From Dromaius novaehollandiae (Eukaryota; Chordata; Aves; Casuariiformes; Dromaiidae), in the NCBI RefSeq assembly GCF_036370855.1, contig NC_088112.1, positions 21,506,469-21,570,468 on the forward strand: a DNA stretch of 64,000 bases. The letters are read 5' to 3'. Of the stretch, positions 21,054 to 32,676 are shown piece by piece. The notes below the pieces were generated by a model. That model was given only the letters and a program-made list of their open reading frames with translations. It was not told the origin of the DNA and did no database searches. Each line of letters opens with the position of its first letter. The stretch's first letter is position 1. The translations under genes were made by a program, and so were the position numbers.

Positions 21054-21795
21054 ATGCTCAGCCCCACGGCCCGTGGGGGTGCCGTGCCCCACGGCATGCT
21101 CAGCCCCATGGCCCACGAGGGTCCTGCGCCCCACGGGTTGCTCAGCCCCACAGTGCATGGGGGTCCTGCGCCCCACGGGATGCTCAGCCCCACTGCCCGT
21201 GGGGGTCCTGCGTCCCATGGCATTCTCAGCCCCATAGCACATGGGGGTCTCATGCCTGATGGGGCAGCTCAGCCCCATGGCCCATGAGGGTCCTGTGCTC
21301 CATGGCATGCTCAGCCCCACGGCGCATGGGCATCCTGTGCCCCATGGCATGCTCAGCCCCACAGCCCACAAGGGTCCTGCATCCCATGGGATTCTCAGCC
21401 CCACAGCCCATGGGGGCCCCACTGCCCATGGGATGCTGAGCCCCACAGCCCATGGGGGTCCTGTGCCCCACAGGATGCTCAGCCCCACAACCCATGGGGG
21501 TCTGCACCCCTTGGGATGCTCAGCCCCACAGCCCACAAGGGTCCTGCATCCTGTGGGATGCTCAGCCCCACAGCCCATGGGGGGTCCCATGCCCCACAGG
21601 ATGCTCAGCCCCATGGCCCATGGGGGGTCCCATTCCCGACAGGGCAGCTCAGCCCCATGGCCTGTGAAGGTCCCACGCCCCACAGGATGCTCAGCCCCAC
21701 GGCCCATGAGGGTCCCGTGCCCCTTGGCGCACTCAGCCCCATGGCCCACAAGGGCCCCACGCCCCAGGGGATGCTCAGCCCCACGTCCCACGTGT
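21054..21795 (+). repeat. 42-bp minisatellite upstream of IRF1
   Basis: About 17-18 diverged copies of a 42-bp unit, each starting near ATGCTCAGCCCCA and containing a GCCCAYGRGGGTCCTG-like middle. Unit starts fall at 21054, 21096, 21138, 21180 and so on to about 21769. Because 42 is a multiple of three, reading frames stay open: a 14-residue repeat appears in ORFs on both strands. I do not regard these as genes. The array begins about 200 bp upstream of the IRF1 GAS element. Confidence 0.93.
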
Positions 21796-23500
21796 CCCCT
21801 GCAGAAGGGCCCGTGCTGCCACCCACGGAGGTGCCCCCGGGGCCGAGGAGCTGCTGTCCCCGAGGTGGCAGGACCACCCCACGGTGACACTGACAGCGCT
21901 CCCCGCAGCCACACCACCCAAGCAGCAAAGGCGGTGAGCGCAACGCGGGGTCCAGCCGGGACGGGCTTTAGCAGCCGGGAACGCGGCCGGGGCTCGGGCT
22001 GCCCTTTGCTGTGACGCTTCCGCCTCTGGTGCCCCTGCGAGCTCCCCGTCCCGCGCAGCGCCTGCGGGGCCCCCGCCCGGCACCGGCTCCGGATGATGCT
22101 CTGCCACCGGCGCCGGTCGACAGGGAGGGCCAAAGCTGTATTTTTATTTATCGGGTGCTAGCAATTTCCAGAAGGGAGGCACTAAGGCTCGGCGCAATAG
22201 GAAGGGTCCGCCGGCCTCCGCCAGATGTGCGAGCAGAGGTGCCGCGGCGGCACGCTGCCCGCGGGTCTTGCAGGTGCCCGGCCCGCGCGGCCGCAGGAGC
22301 AGGTCAGCGCACTCCCCGCGCACCTCCCCGCGCACCCGAGCCGGGGACGAAGGTCCCCAGCTCCTCAGCGGGTGCCTTTTGCGGTGAAAAGTGGTACCGC
22401 GGGCACTGGCTGGACTGCTGCGGTTCAGTTAGAGACGTGGGCTGCCTGACGGGGTCCTGGGTGTAATTACAGCTGCACTACAGCCTCTTTTCAGTGCTTT
22501 TTCTCAAAGAACTCCCTGCCGAGGGCTGGTCTTGGCCACCCCGTTTTAAGCGCGCTTCGTTTTTTTAACATGAACGTCAAAGAAACCCCCAAAGTTGGGC
22601 TTAAAGGCAGGAAAAAGGACCCACCCCTGTAAGGGGCCGGTGCTTGCTCTGGAGCCCTTTCTGGCCGCTTCGCGCGCTCCCGCTGCAGCCGAGGCCCCCG
22701 GGCAGGTCTTTGCAGGCACCATCCCCGGGGCGCTTGCGGCGTGGGTAAACGCGAGGCAGGTTAAACAAGTCGTCAGGGAGGCGAGAGGCAGGCGCCGAGG
22801 CAGGGATAGCCCTAGGACACGTGCAATTCCCAGCCCCTGAATCCACCCGTCGCTGCGAGGTGCTCGGGAACGACACAGAGCCGTAACCTGAAAAGGGACC
22901 GTGCAATGTTTTGGAGGCTGCGGTGCAAAAGCCGTCCGCAGAAGGAGTCACGGCCCCTTTTCTGCAGCCTGCGTGTTGACAAGAGATGAGCCCGTGGCGC
23001 GGCAAGCCCCGGCCGCCCACGCTTTATTTGTTTCCCTCCCAGGTACCTTTGAGAAAAACTCAGCCTGAGCTTCCTGGTCGCCTGGGACCGCGTGTGGGCA
23101 AGGTAAATGCACTGTGAATGCTTCAGAGCGCTACGTTTTCAACGGTGCCTTGTTTGATGTGCGGCTTGAGTGCTGTTCTGCTACTTACTGGCTATTTTCA
23201 GTCTGTATCAGCAGCAGCTGGCAGCAGGCATCAAAGGAATATGTGCAGAAATGCAGAAAGGGGGGGAGCGGGTCAGCCCTGCCCCTCCGCTGCTTCCCAC
23301 GGACCCGCGGCCGCACGGAGCCCGCGCGGGGTGACGAGCCCCTGCTCCGGCCTTTGCACCCGCGTTGCACCCCGGACCGCCGCCCGCCGCGCTCGGTGCG
23401 CGCTTGCTGCTCTGCCGCCGCTCAGCTCGGGCACGGAAATACCGATGGTCCCTCACCGACGTTTTGGGTCTGGGGCTGTGCTCACGCGGAGGTTTCGAAG

Positions 23501-23545
23501 CCTCCTCCTCCTCCTCCTCCTCCTCCTCCTCCTCCTCCTCCTCCC
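23501..23545 (+). repeat. (CCT)15 microsatellite
   Basis: Fifteen uninterrupted CCT units. It produces poly-Ser, poly-Leu and poly-Pro runs on the plus strand and poly-Glu on the minus strand in chance ORFs. Confidence 0.95.
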
Positions 23546-26500
23546 CCTTCATGCCGCCCCACGGGCAGCACGGGCGTTGCAGCCGCCGGGGAGCTGGTGG
23601 GTGACAGACACCCCACGGCGTGCACGCGCACCTGCGCTCGGTCTGCACTCGCGGGAAAGCACGCGCCACGAGTAAGCCACCCGCTCCGAGGAGTAAATAG
23701 ATGATTGGCCGTGGAAACATGCTGCTCCACCCAGTTTATCGGGCAGCGAGCGGCTCCGCGACCTGGACCCGCGCGGAGCCTCACACCGTGGCTGGACGGC
23801 GGCGTCACCCGGGCCGTGACCCGGTGTCCTGCTGCTTCCCGGCGCCCGGCGGTCCCCAAGGCGCTCGCTTTCACGGCACCCCCGTGATCTGCTGTTTAAT
23901 GGCAACCTGAGACACAGCGAAGAAGATCATTAAAAGCGTTTAATCGCATTTACCCGATACAGGGTGATCCCAAGTCTAGGACTGCTTCCCTAATCCGGAG
24001 GAAATGTTTAATAGTATTTTTACTTTAGACCTTAATAGTAATTTTACTGAAGACCAGGTCTCCGGCAGCGCTCCAGCACACGGTATTCCTTGTTCTGCAG
24101 CGGACCCCTGTCCATCCCAGTTAATAATGTCCCGAAATAAGGTGCTCCTGGGAAAGCTGTATCTCGAGTAACACTAAAACCCGGGAATTGCTCGGGATCA
24201 GCTGCAACGTTGCCGGCACGGTCTGCAGGAACAGCGCGCTCTGCGTCCCGCGTGCCGGCCAAAGCACCGCTCCGTGTCTCCCGTCCCGGCGGTGACGGCC
24301 AGCCGGGCGCCGTGAGCGGCGGCTGAGCCTTGGGCTTTAAACCCCCAAGGCGTGGGGACGGCCAGCCTGCGCCGGGCAGGGAGGCCCGACAGCTGAGGCT
24401 GCAGAAAGTGTTGGGAATATTGCTAAAAGCTGTTCAAACCGCGCCAGGGAGCTGCGAGAAAGGCTTTTGCCGCGGCCCACGAGGCCGGCGGCGGAGGTCT
24501 GCGGCGGGGACGAGGCCGCCGCCGAAATCTGCCTGGGCGGGTGCCGGCGAGCCCCCGGGGCGGCAGCGGGGCCGGGGCGGCCTCTCGGGCCGGGGGGGGG
24601 CCGGTCCCCACAGGATGGAGCGCGGCTTTGCGGAGGCAGCGCGGCGGGCGAGACCCCCTTATCTGCTTCCTCGCCGCTCCGCGTGCTTCCTCCCGTGGCC
24701 GTATCGTCACCTTTCCATGCCCACCGGTGCCCAACAGTCCCTCCGGGCCCAGCGCTGCCGGGACGTTTTCCCTCCCTCCCTGGGGGGGCTTTTAAGCTCC
24801 CCACGCGCTGCCCCTGCCCGGGAGCCGGCTGCCCCCCGTCCCTTCCCCACCTCCTCTCCTGCTTGCTCTCCCTCCTCGACAAGCAGCACCGGGGCCCCGG
24901 CGGGCACCGGCCTCCCGCCGCAGCCGCCGGCGCAGGGGGGGTTAAAGCAGCCCCGAATCCCCCCCCCCCCCGCCAAGGTGGGCGACCGGCCCCGCCGCCG
25001 CCCCGCGACTGCAGCGCCCGTTGCGGGCTGTTTCCATTTCTTATAAATGCCCCGCTTACAAAAAGGAAGTTTGGTTGGAGCACACGGAGGAAAATAATGT
25101 GAAAAATGCTGCAACGCTGCCCAGCTGGCGTGAGGTAATCGGAGCGGGCGCTCCGATCCCGGGGCTGCCGTAACTACGTCCTGGGATGGGCCGGCCGCCG
25201 CTCCCTGGAATCCCAGGGGCCTATTTTAGCACCTGATCCGAGCTCTCCCGAAGGGAGTTCGATTCTCCCCATCCGTCGCATGGTGAATTTTTAACTGAAA
25301 ATAAGGTGATGTTATGTGCTTGATTTGGTGGGAAAAAGTGGAATCCCGCTGCTCTCCGCTTTTCCCTCAGCCTGGCGGGAGGGGCGGATCTTCCGCGAGG
25401 CTCCTGCGGGGCGAAGGGGGGGTTGCCAGCGGGCCGGATCCGGCGAGGGGCCCGGCGCCCCGCCAGCTGCCCGGCGTTGGCGTGACGAGGGTGCCGAGCC
25501 GCCGGCTCCCCGGCTGCCCCGCCGACGCGCGGGGAAGCCCGGGCCGTCCCCCCTCCCGGCACCTCACTGGCGGGCGTCCTGCGGGACCCCAACCCCGTTT
25601 CCGCCGTCGGCCGTGGTGCGAGAGCGGCGGCGGGGCCGGCACTTTGCACCTGGAAGCTCCCCGCGGGGCTGCGGCAAAGGGTGACGGTGCAGCGTGCCGA
25701 GCGCCGGACGGCTCCGAAGCATCCGCGCTTATTCCCAGCGCGGCTCTTGGCTGCCTGTTCGACGCAGCTCATCCGGTGTCACCCGGGCAGGAGGGGGAAG
25801 ATGGGGCGTCTCCGAAACGATGGGATTAATTTCGGCACGGCCGTTAGCGTAGCCCGGTCCCCCTGCGCCAGGGCAGGTCCCCAGGCTGCAACACCAGCTT
25901 AGCCAAGCCAAGCTTAGCCGGGCCAGCGAGAGCCGCTTCTCCAGGCCCCGCTTTTGGGACACCAGGCCATCAACGCGGCTGCTGGAAGGACCCGCCGCGG
26001 GGCTCATCCTCGTGTCCCTGCCCTCCCCGGGGACGGCGCGGACGCCCCTCCGAGCGGCCCCGACGCACAGGCAACCTCGGGGGGCCGAAACCCCCCCCCC
26101 GGGCCACCAGAACCGGCCGGAGTGAGGCCGAGGAGGGGACACGTCGCGGGGACAGCACCGCCTCTTCGCGTGGCACCAGCGGGAGACGAGAACTGCTGGG
26201 AAAAGCACGCAGGGCCCTTTTCGACGCGGCGTGTCCTCGACGCCGGCGGGCTGCAGCTCCGCCAGGCCAGCGCAGGGCCCCGGGGAGGGAGGCGGCAGCC
26301 GCCCCGTGCGGGGGCACCGGGGGCTCCCGGGCCGTCGGGGGCCGGTCCCGGAGGGGTTTGCAGACGGGGCAGGACCGAACCGGAGCACGGCGGAGCCGCG
26401 GCAGCGGGGTTAAGCGGAGGATGCGGGACACCCGCTGCCCCCCCGGGGAGGGGGGGGATGCAAAACTCGCTCTCCCGCGCAGCTCCGCTTTGCCTTTTTT

Positions 26501-26638
26501 TTTATTTATTTATTTTTTTCCTCCGCAAAAAGCGGCTCAAGGCTGCCCCCCCCCGCGCTCCGCCGCCGCCGAGTTTCGGTTTCCCGCAAGAGGAGCGGCG
26601 GCTCCGGCCCCGCCGCTTCCGGGAATCGGTGCGGCCGC

Positions 26639-26709
26639 CGGGGGGGGCCGCCGCCGCCGGGGGGGGGACGGGGACGGGGACGGGGAGCGGGGGCCGGGGG
26701 GGCCCGGGG
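26639..26709 (+). other. G-quadruplex-prone tract
   Basis: Many runs of four or more G with short loops occur, including GGGGACGGGGACGGGGA, flanked by longer G runs. This satisfies the usual G3+N1-7 pattern several times over on the plus strand. Confidence 0.8.
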
Positions 26710-28052
26710 AATCCCGGCGCCGGCCCTGCGTCAGGGGACAGGAATCCGCCGGGACTTCCAGCCGCCGCGCCGGGAAAGCCCGCCCGCCCCGGGAACCCCC
26801 CCCCGGCACCTGGCTGCGGCGGCGGGGGGCGGCCGGGGCCCCCCCGGGGAACAACCCCCCCCTCCAGCCCCGCAGGGCCCCGGCCCCGGGCAAGGTGCAC
26901 CGCGACACTTGCTTTTTCTTTTCTTTTTCTTTTCTTTTTTAAAACCAATTTATGGTCAATATTTTGTGGTGTTCCTGTGCACGGAGTTTTCCTGACGTGC
27001 AAACATCGGGGTGTGGTTTGCAAACGCCTAAGATAAATTTGCTGGTAATTTATTGTATTTTGTTTATTTATTTATTTTTAGACCTGCCCTCTGCGCACCT
27101 TCGGTTCGAACTCTGCGGCGTTGGTCCCCCCTGAGCCCGGCCGGCGGGGTTTTTCTCCAGCCCCGCGCCCGTCTCCCTGGGACGCACTTGCAGCGATGCG
27201 CTCGTCCCCGCGGCGTGGGCCGTGCTGCCCCTGCGTGCCTGGAACCCCCCTGCCAGGCTCTCTGCAGAGCCCTGCCGGATCTCCCGGCCGGGACGACGGT
27301 ACCGATGGCACCCGGCCTTCAGCATCCCGGCGCAAGCGGCAGGAGCGCGGCTTCGTCCTTCTCCCGCAAACCGCTCACTTGCGAGAGGTTTCTGCGCGGC
27401 CGGCGCCGGCCTGGCCTCCCCGCCGCGGGGCCGTCCGGGTGGCAGGGGCTGGCGGAGGCACCGGGACATCCCCAAGCCCGCGGCGTGCCGGGGCCGAGGG
27501 CAGCGGCCGCTGTTCCCGTGCCGTCCGGGAACGGTCGAGCAGGTGAGCTGCCCCGCAGGCACCCTCGGCCGATGCCCGGGGAAGATTAGAAACGCACAGA
27601 AGCATGCATGGCATTTCCTCTTCGTGCTCTCCCAACCTCTGAGTATTCTCGACCCGGGACGTTTTTATTCATCCATTCGGTGACCCCCAAGGGTTTCCGC
27701 TGGCCCCCCGCGAGCTGCGTGCGAGGGCCAGCGCCGGCCGGGAGCAGCTGCTCCCCGTCCTCCTCCCCAAGGCATCCAGGAGCCGTAAAATCACGGTTTT
27801 ATAGAAAGCTGCTGCTGTTTGCCCTAAATTACAGCATCCAGCTCTGGAAATGAGTAATTTTTGGTTACCAGGGTAAAAATATAAAATGAAGTATAAGAGT
27901 AATAATTAATATCATTCCACATGAAGGCAGTGTTGAATCTTCCTGGGCGTGCTGGCAGAGACCATGACTTTGAGCCTCTTGCAGAAACTAGAAGGCAATT
28001 TTAAAAATACAGCTGAAATCCTTTACACTTGGAAAAGGACCTAGATGGATTT

Positions 28053-28066
28053 GGGGGGGGGGGGGG
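28053..28066 (+). repeat. 14-G homopolymer
   Basis: An uninterrupted run of 14 G in otherwise AT-moderate DNA. Its length is probably variable and prone to sequencing error. Confidence 0.9.
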
Positions 28067-31000
28067 TGCACTAACCGCCATGGTAGTTTTGGGGGACGTG
28101 ACTAGGATGCTGCTTTCCAGGTGGATCTAGCTACCCTGCAGGAAGGAGTTCCCGTCTTTGGTGACGTTTGACTTGTCCCGCTCGCCTGACTCCCGGGGAA
28201 CGCCTCGGTTTGTCGCGCATGGCGCTGTCGCCAGCGTTTTCCGTCCTTGCTTCGCTCCGTGTGCTAAGCGTTGCGGTTCCCCGGCGTTTTCCGTAGCCCG
28301 GTGAAGCAGGACGCTGCGAGGGCCCTGCGCGCCCGGCCGGGCTCCTCTGCAGCGCGTGCGCACGCTGGAGGGGAAATCTCCCGTGCCCTTTTGCAATAAG
28401 GGCTCGTGCGTGTGTATTTAACGGGCTTTCATGCTGCGAGCGTGTCGCCGGGTTTATGCCAGTTATGTTAGCGGCTGCTGGATTCCCCATTGATTTTCGG
28501 CTCCGAGCCCTCGCGCGGTCCCCGCTCCGCCGGCCACCAGCGCGGCCGCGGGAGTAGCCGCCCGTCTCGCCTTTCGCCTTGGCACCGCTCGCCGGGGCAG
28601 CTCTTCCCGTAAGCGCAGCACGTGCCGAGGTGGCGGAGCAGCCGCCTTCGCGCGGCCGCAGCATCCCGCCCCGAGCCTGATCCCGTGCGGCGGTAATAAA
28701 GCGGAGAAAACGGGCAGAGCTCAGAGGAGCAGAAGAGGCAGGGTCACCGGGAGCTGCTCCTGGGCGCCTCGCTGATGCTCTCGAGGTGCTACCGAAGGTG
28801 CCTTCTGCCCTGCGAGGCTGGGGCGGTGCAGCACCAACTTTTCCCTTATTTTCTGCTTTTTGGCCGAGCTCGGCTCTTCAGAGGTGACTTTGGGGTATTC
28901 AGCCCAGCGCTGCCTGGGCTAAGGCGGTGGTGTAGCCACGTGCCGGCGCGCGAGGCAGGACGGCGCCTGCGTTTGGGGTGAGACGCCCGGGAATCGGTGC
29001 CGAGGCCGTGTGCAGGGGACCCGGGGAGCGGCCGTGTCCCAGGCGGGGTTTGCAGCCGGGGCGAGGGTGCCGGCCGCCCCCACGGCCCCGTTTCCCACGG
29101 CTGCACTTCAAAGCCTGGGAAGAGGCTGGTTTCCAAGAGGTAACGCGGAGAGGAAGGGAAATTTTTGGAGTCAGGCTTAACGTCGACGCTGCAGAAAAGG
29201 GAACGTCTGCAGCGGCCGGGAGCTGGACTCGGCTCAAGGCAACCTCCAGCAATACCTGTCCTTTGCCTTCCCGCAGAGCCGCTCCCGGTGCGGTCATCAA
29301 GCGTGCAAGCCCGTGCCTGGCTAGGACTGACTTCATTTCTTCTTTTTTCCTGCTCTTTCCACCAATAACGCAGCCCCGGGGGGCAGCAGGCCCCTTGTCC
29401 CCTTCCAGGCTGGACGGGGCTCGGTGGCAGCGCGGCCGGAGCCCACCAGTGTCCCCAGTCCACCCGGGCTCGCCGCCGCGCTCCGCTCCCGCTCGTCCCT
29501 GGGGGAGCTGGGGGCTTTTCTGCACCGCGTCACGGGAACCGCCTCGCGGGAGCAGAGCGAAAACTGCGACGGATGGAGGCCTGCACAAACGTATGAACAA
29601 TAATTTTGCTGATTAATTCTTGGTTTGCAGCGGCCGTGGCTGCTCGCCCCGTCCTGTGGAGCTGCGCTGCAAACGCTGGCTGATCGCTGTTCAAAACAGT
29701 GTGTGGTTTCTCGTATTCGTCAATACGACAAAGTCATGCTTTGCTTGTTTTTTTCTGTTATCACCGATATTCTCGCCCGTGCTCGAGTGAAGATCCCCAG
29801 CGGGGAACGGAGGAAAGGAGGTTTCGTGGGGACATCTAGTGTCGAGAGACCGCGGGAACTCGGGCAACCGGAGCCCAGCGCTTGGAGATCCTCCCACCGC
29901 AGATCCCGCTCGGCAGCCCGCGTCCCCGCAGGGTGCCCGGGGGTCACGTAGCAGAACAACAGCAGAATCGCTGCTGTGCTGGCTGAGAGGGTCTGAGGAA
30001 CCATTTGCAAAAAAAAGTGTAAAGAAATTAAGGGTGAATTATTTCTTAACCCCTTGCAGAACAAGACGCTTCCAGAGAGTCGGCAGAGGCTGGAGCGCTC
30101 GGAGAAGGTAACAAGTGTCACTTCTCCAGTGAAATCCTCCCCTTCAAGATCTTTTTGGCTGTGTTTTTTACCAGATTGTTGAGTTATTGAGGCTTTTTTA
30201 TTATTAATGAATATTTTCCTGTTCCTTGTCTCCTACCCGCGTTGCCCCTCCTGCCGCATCCTTGCACCTGATGCCCGGGTTTGTCGTGCGCGTGGGAGGA
30301 CGAGGAGGTGGCAGCTCTGTGCCGGGGTCCCCCGCGACCCCAGCGTGGACGGACCCGGGGGACACGAGCGAGCCGCGCTGGAGGGCAGCGGCCGGCCAAG
30401 CGTCCCTCTCGCCCCAAGCAGCTCCCGTTCCCACGCCTGGGCTGGTCCGTAAAGGAAAAAACTGGAGCAAATCCGGGGAGGTGATAAAATGCTACGGCAG
30501 CGTGCTGCGGCGTCTCGTGGGAGTCAGATCCCCCATCATACAAAAAGCTCAGAGGTTGTCTTATCCCAATTCGGACTGAAATTTTGGAAAATTTGCTTTT
30601 TTTTCTGCTTTTTTTAATCAGCTCCAGTCTGTACTAACTTTCCTTGCCTGCTTGGGGCGTTGCTGGTCTCAGCCTTGTAGCGGTGATGGCGGTGGCTGAC
30701 TCTCTGCTGCCCCTTTGGGGCCAGGAAAATCTGTGTTTATTCTGAACGATGTTCGGTTAACGCGGGAAGACGCGGCTTTCCCGAGGGTCCTTTACCCCCA
30801 TCCCACAACCCCGCTCCGGCTTAGGGGAGCGTCGGGAAACTCGGCGCTGCTTCCCGGAGGAGGCTGGAGACCTTCCCTGCTGGAGGCCCGGAGGAGGCTC
30901 ATTGCGGACGGCGAAGGCTACGGATTAGCCCCGGGTCTGAGGAACTGGTGGAACTGGTCCGTGCCAGCGTTTTACCGGCAGGTCCGTGCGTGACCCCCCG

Positions 31001-31316
31001 CTGCCGTCTGGGTGGGCGGTGGGATGCTCGGAGGCCCCGGCAGCGGCTGCATCCCGGAGCACGGGGAGCTCCCGGCCGGCTCCGGCATCGCGCTGCCCGG
31101 AGCAGCGTTCGCAGCTAGACTGACTGGTTTCTTCCCCTTTTTTTCTAACTGTTAAAAGACGCAGAGAGAAACCAATACGCTCTTCTATGACCAGCCCCTT
31201 GGGTCTCCATGGACCATCTAATTCCACCCGTGCCCGGAGACTTGGCAGCGGCGAGACTCGCGCGAGCGCGGGAATGGCTTGGAGGACGTTTGTGGACGAA
31301 AGGGCAGCGAGGCGCA

Positions 31317-31322
31317 TTTATT
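31317..31322 (-). terminator. IL5: IL5 polyadenylation signal
   Basis: Plus TTTATT reads AATAAA on the minus strand, about 1.26 kb past the IL5 stop, where sequence changes from AT-rich to GC-rich. Use of this site is inferred. Confidence 0.5.
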
Positions 31323-32583
31323 CACCTTACCAAAAGCAGTAAAAACACAGAATAAATATTTTCTCCACAACACATATACCTGCAAAAGTAATATAACTTA
31401 ACTGGCAACATAAAAATAAATTCAGATCACTCCAAACACTATCAGGACCGTCATTTTTTTAGAAAAGAATATGAATTCTCCAAGCGGTGCATGCCCGCAT
31501 CCTCGCAGCTAGCAGTCACCAAATTCACACCGATCCTAACAAAGCCGTAGGTAGAGGAAAATCTCGGGATGTTTCTCGGGGCTTGTGAAACGTTTTGGGC
31601 TGAGTGCTAAGCACGCCGAATCCCATGGGCATGAGCGCAGTGTCGTACTCCTTGCTGTTAAGTGATATATAAGCAGCTAAGCTTATGCAAACCATAAAGG
31701 GTGAAATATTGTGTGAGTATAACTTTGCTGGTCATCCGGGTTTCAAAGCAGTGGCAAAGCCAGCTCTGTACTAAAAAATGTTGCTAATTATAATTATATT
31801 GATTAATTGTCGCCAGTGTCGGTGGATGTCGTAGTGGTGAGACTGCCGGTACAGCCAGTACCGGTTCCCTGAGCAAAATTAACTATTCCAGCAACATCAG
31901 TTGTGTACTGGTTTACTGGTCTATACAGGGATTTTTGCTCTTTTCAGCCTGTTTTTAAGAGAAATACCCGCATGTGGGCCCCGCTCCACTGAGACTGAGC
32001 AGCATCAGCGGATGTTTCTGGCGGAGACCTGACCCGCAACCCGAAAGGTTAGCGATTCCCAGCGCCGTCGCGCGAGGGCACGCGGCACCTTCCCGAGACC
32101 GTCCCTCCGCGACGATGGGCCTGAAAACACCAGCGAGGGAAACCCAGTCCTAGCAGATCTCCCTGCATCACGCGCTACTTAAGGCCGCGGCACGGTGCCG
32201 CGGGGAGATAACGAGGGCAGCGGCACCGCCCGCTCTTCTCGCTGCAGGCGTTCGCGCTCACTCCTGTTGTGACTGTTCTGCAACGAGCTGCAGCGCATCT
32301 AAGCTCGAGCTTCCCACGTCAGACTAAAAGGTTTTCTGAGTAGTCAGGTACTTGCATAATACTCCGGACTTTTTGCCTTTTCGAGCATTTAAACTTTCAT
32401 CCGAAAATGTGAGTGACATTTTGCCATCGATAACTTCAGAGATCGCATTCCCGGCGCGAGCGAATGCAGAGCCGCTGGAGCTGGAGACGTGTCCTTCTCG
32501 CTGTTAGCGCAAAGAGTACTTCTAAAACAAAAACGCATTTTACCGCTTGCTTAAATTTACAGCAATCCTAGAAACTAACAACT
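31323..32583 (-). other. IL5: IL5 3' untranslated region (inferred)
   Basis: AT-richer than the flanking intergenic DNA, with a few AUUUA pentamers on the sense strand (plus TAAAT near 31354 and 31415). A long 3' UTR is also typical of mammalian IL5 relative to its short coding region. The boundary rests on the AATAAA motif. Confidence 0.5.
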
Positions 32584-32676
32584 TCATGCTCTTCGGTTTT
32601 TCGATGACTTTCGGATGAACGTTTTCAGTTTTTCTATGAAATTTTTGGGGGTCTTTCTTTCTGTATCGCATTCCTC
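32584..32676 (-). CDS. IL5: IL5 exon 4 and stop
   Basis: 30 residues and TGA: EECDTERKTPKNFIEKLKTF, ending IRKSSKNRRA. It carries the second dimer cysteine and helix D, with a basic tail. Acceptor TTTTTCAG. Confidence 0.9.
   Translation of the reverse strand, partial: EECDTERKTPKNFIEKLKTFIRKSSKNRRA

Larger units (their letters stand above)
21800..31300. other. CpG-rich intergenic region between IRF1 and IL5
   Basis: No exon chain or recognisable protein is seen. The stretch 24.3-27.6 kb is especially CpG-rich, like a CpG island, but with no gene attached. Contents include a (TCC)15 microsatellite, a G-rich quadruplex-type tract, a (CTTTT)-type pyrimidine run near 26913-26940 and a 14-G homopolymer. 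ORFs here are composition artefacts. Confidence 0.6.

Noticed and set aside
19833-21287. 484-residue plus-strand ORF and 431-residue minus-strand ORF (20838-22133) near IRF1
   Set aside because: They cross the IRF1 promoter, CpG island and 42-bp minisatellite. Openness on both strands comes from composition and a repeat period that is a multiple of three; neither resembles a protein domain.
23208-23720. 170-residue minus-strand ORF with poly-Glu
   Set aside because: The poly-Glu is the (CCT)15 microsatellite; no homology or splice support.
25253-25269. GGGAG-TTCGATT-CTCCC, a perfect tRNA T-arm lookalike
   Set aside because: No matching acceptor stem, D-arm or A-box at the right distance upstream. 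At most a relic or chance hairpin.
27101-27112. GGTTCGAAC, B-box-like
   Set aside because: No T-stem pairing and no upstream tRNA body.
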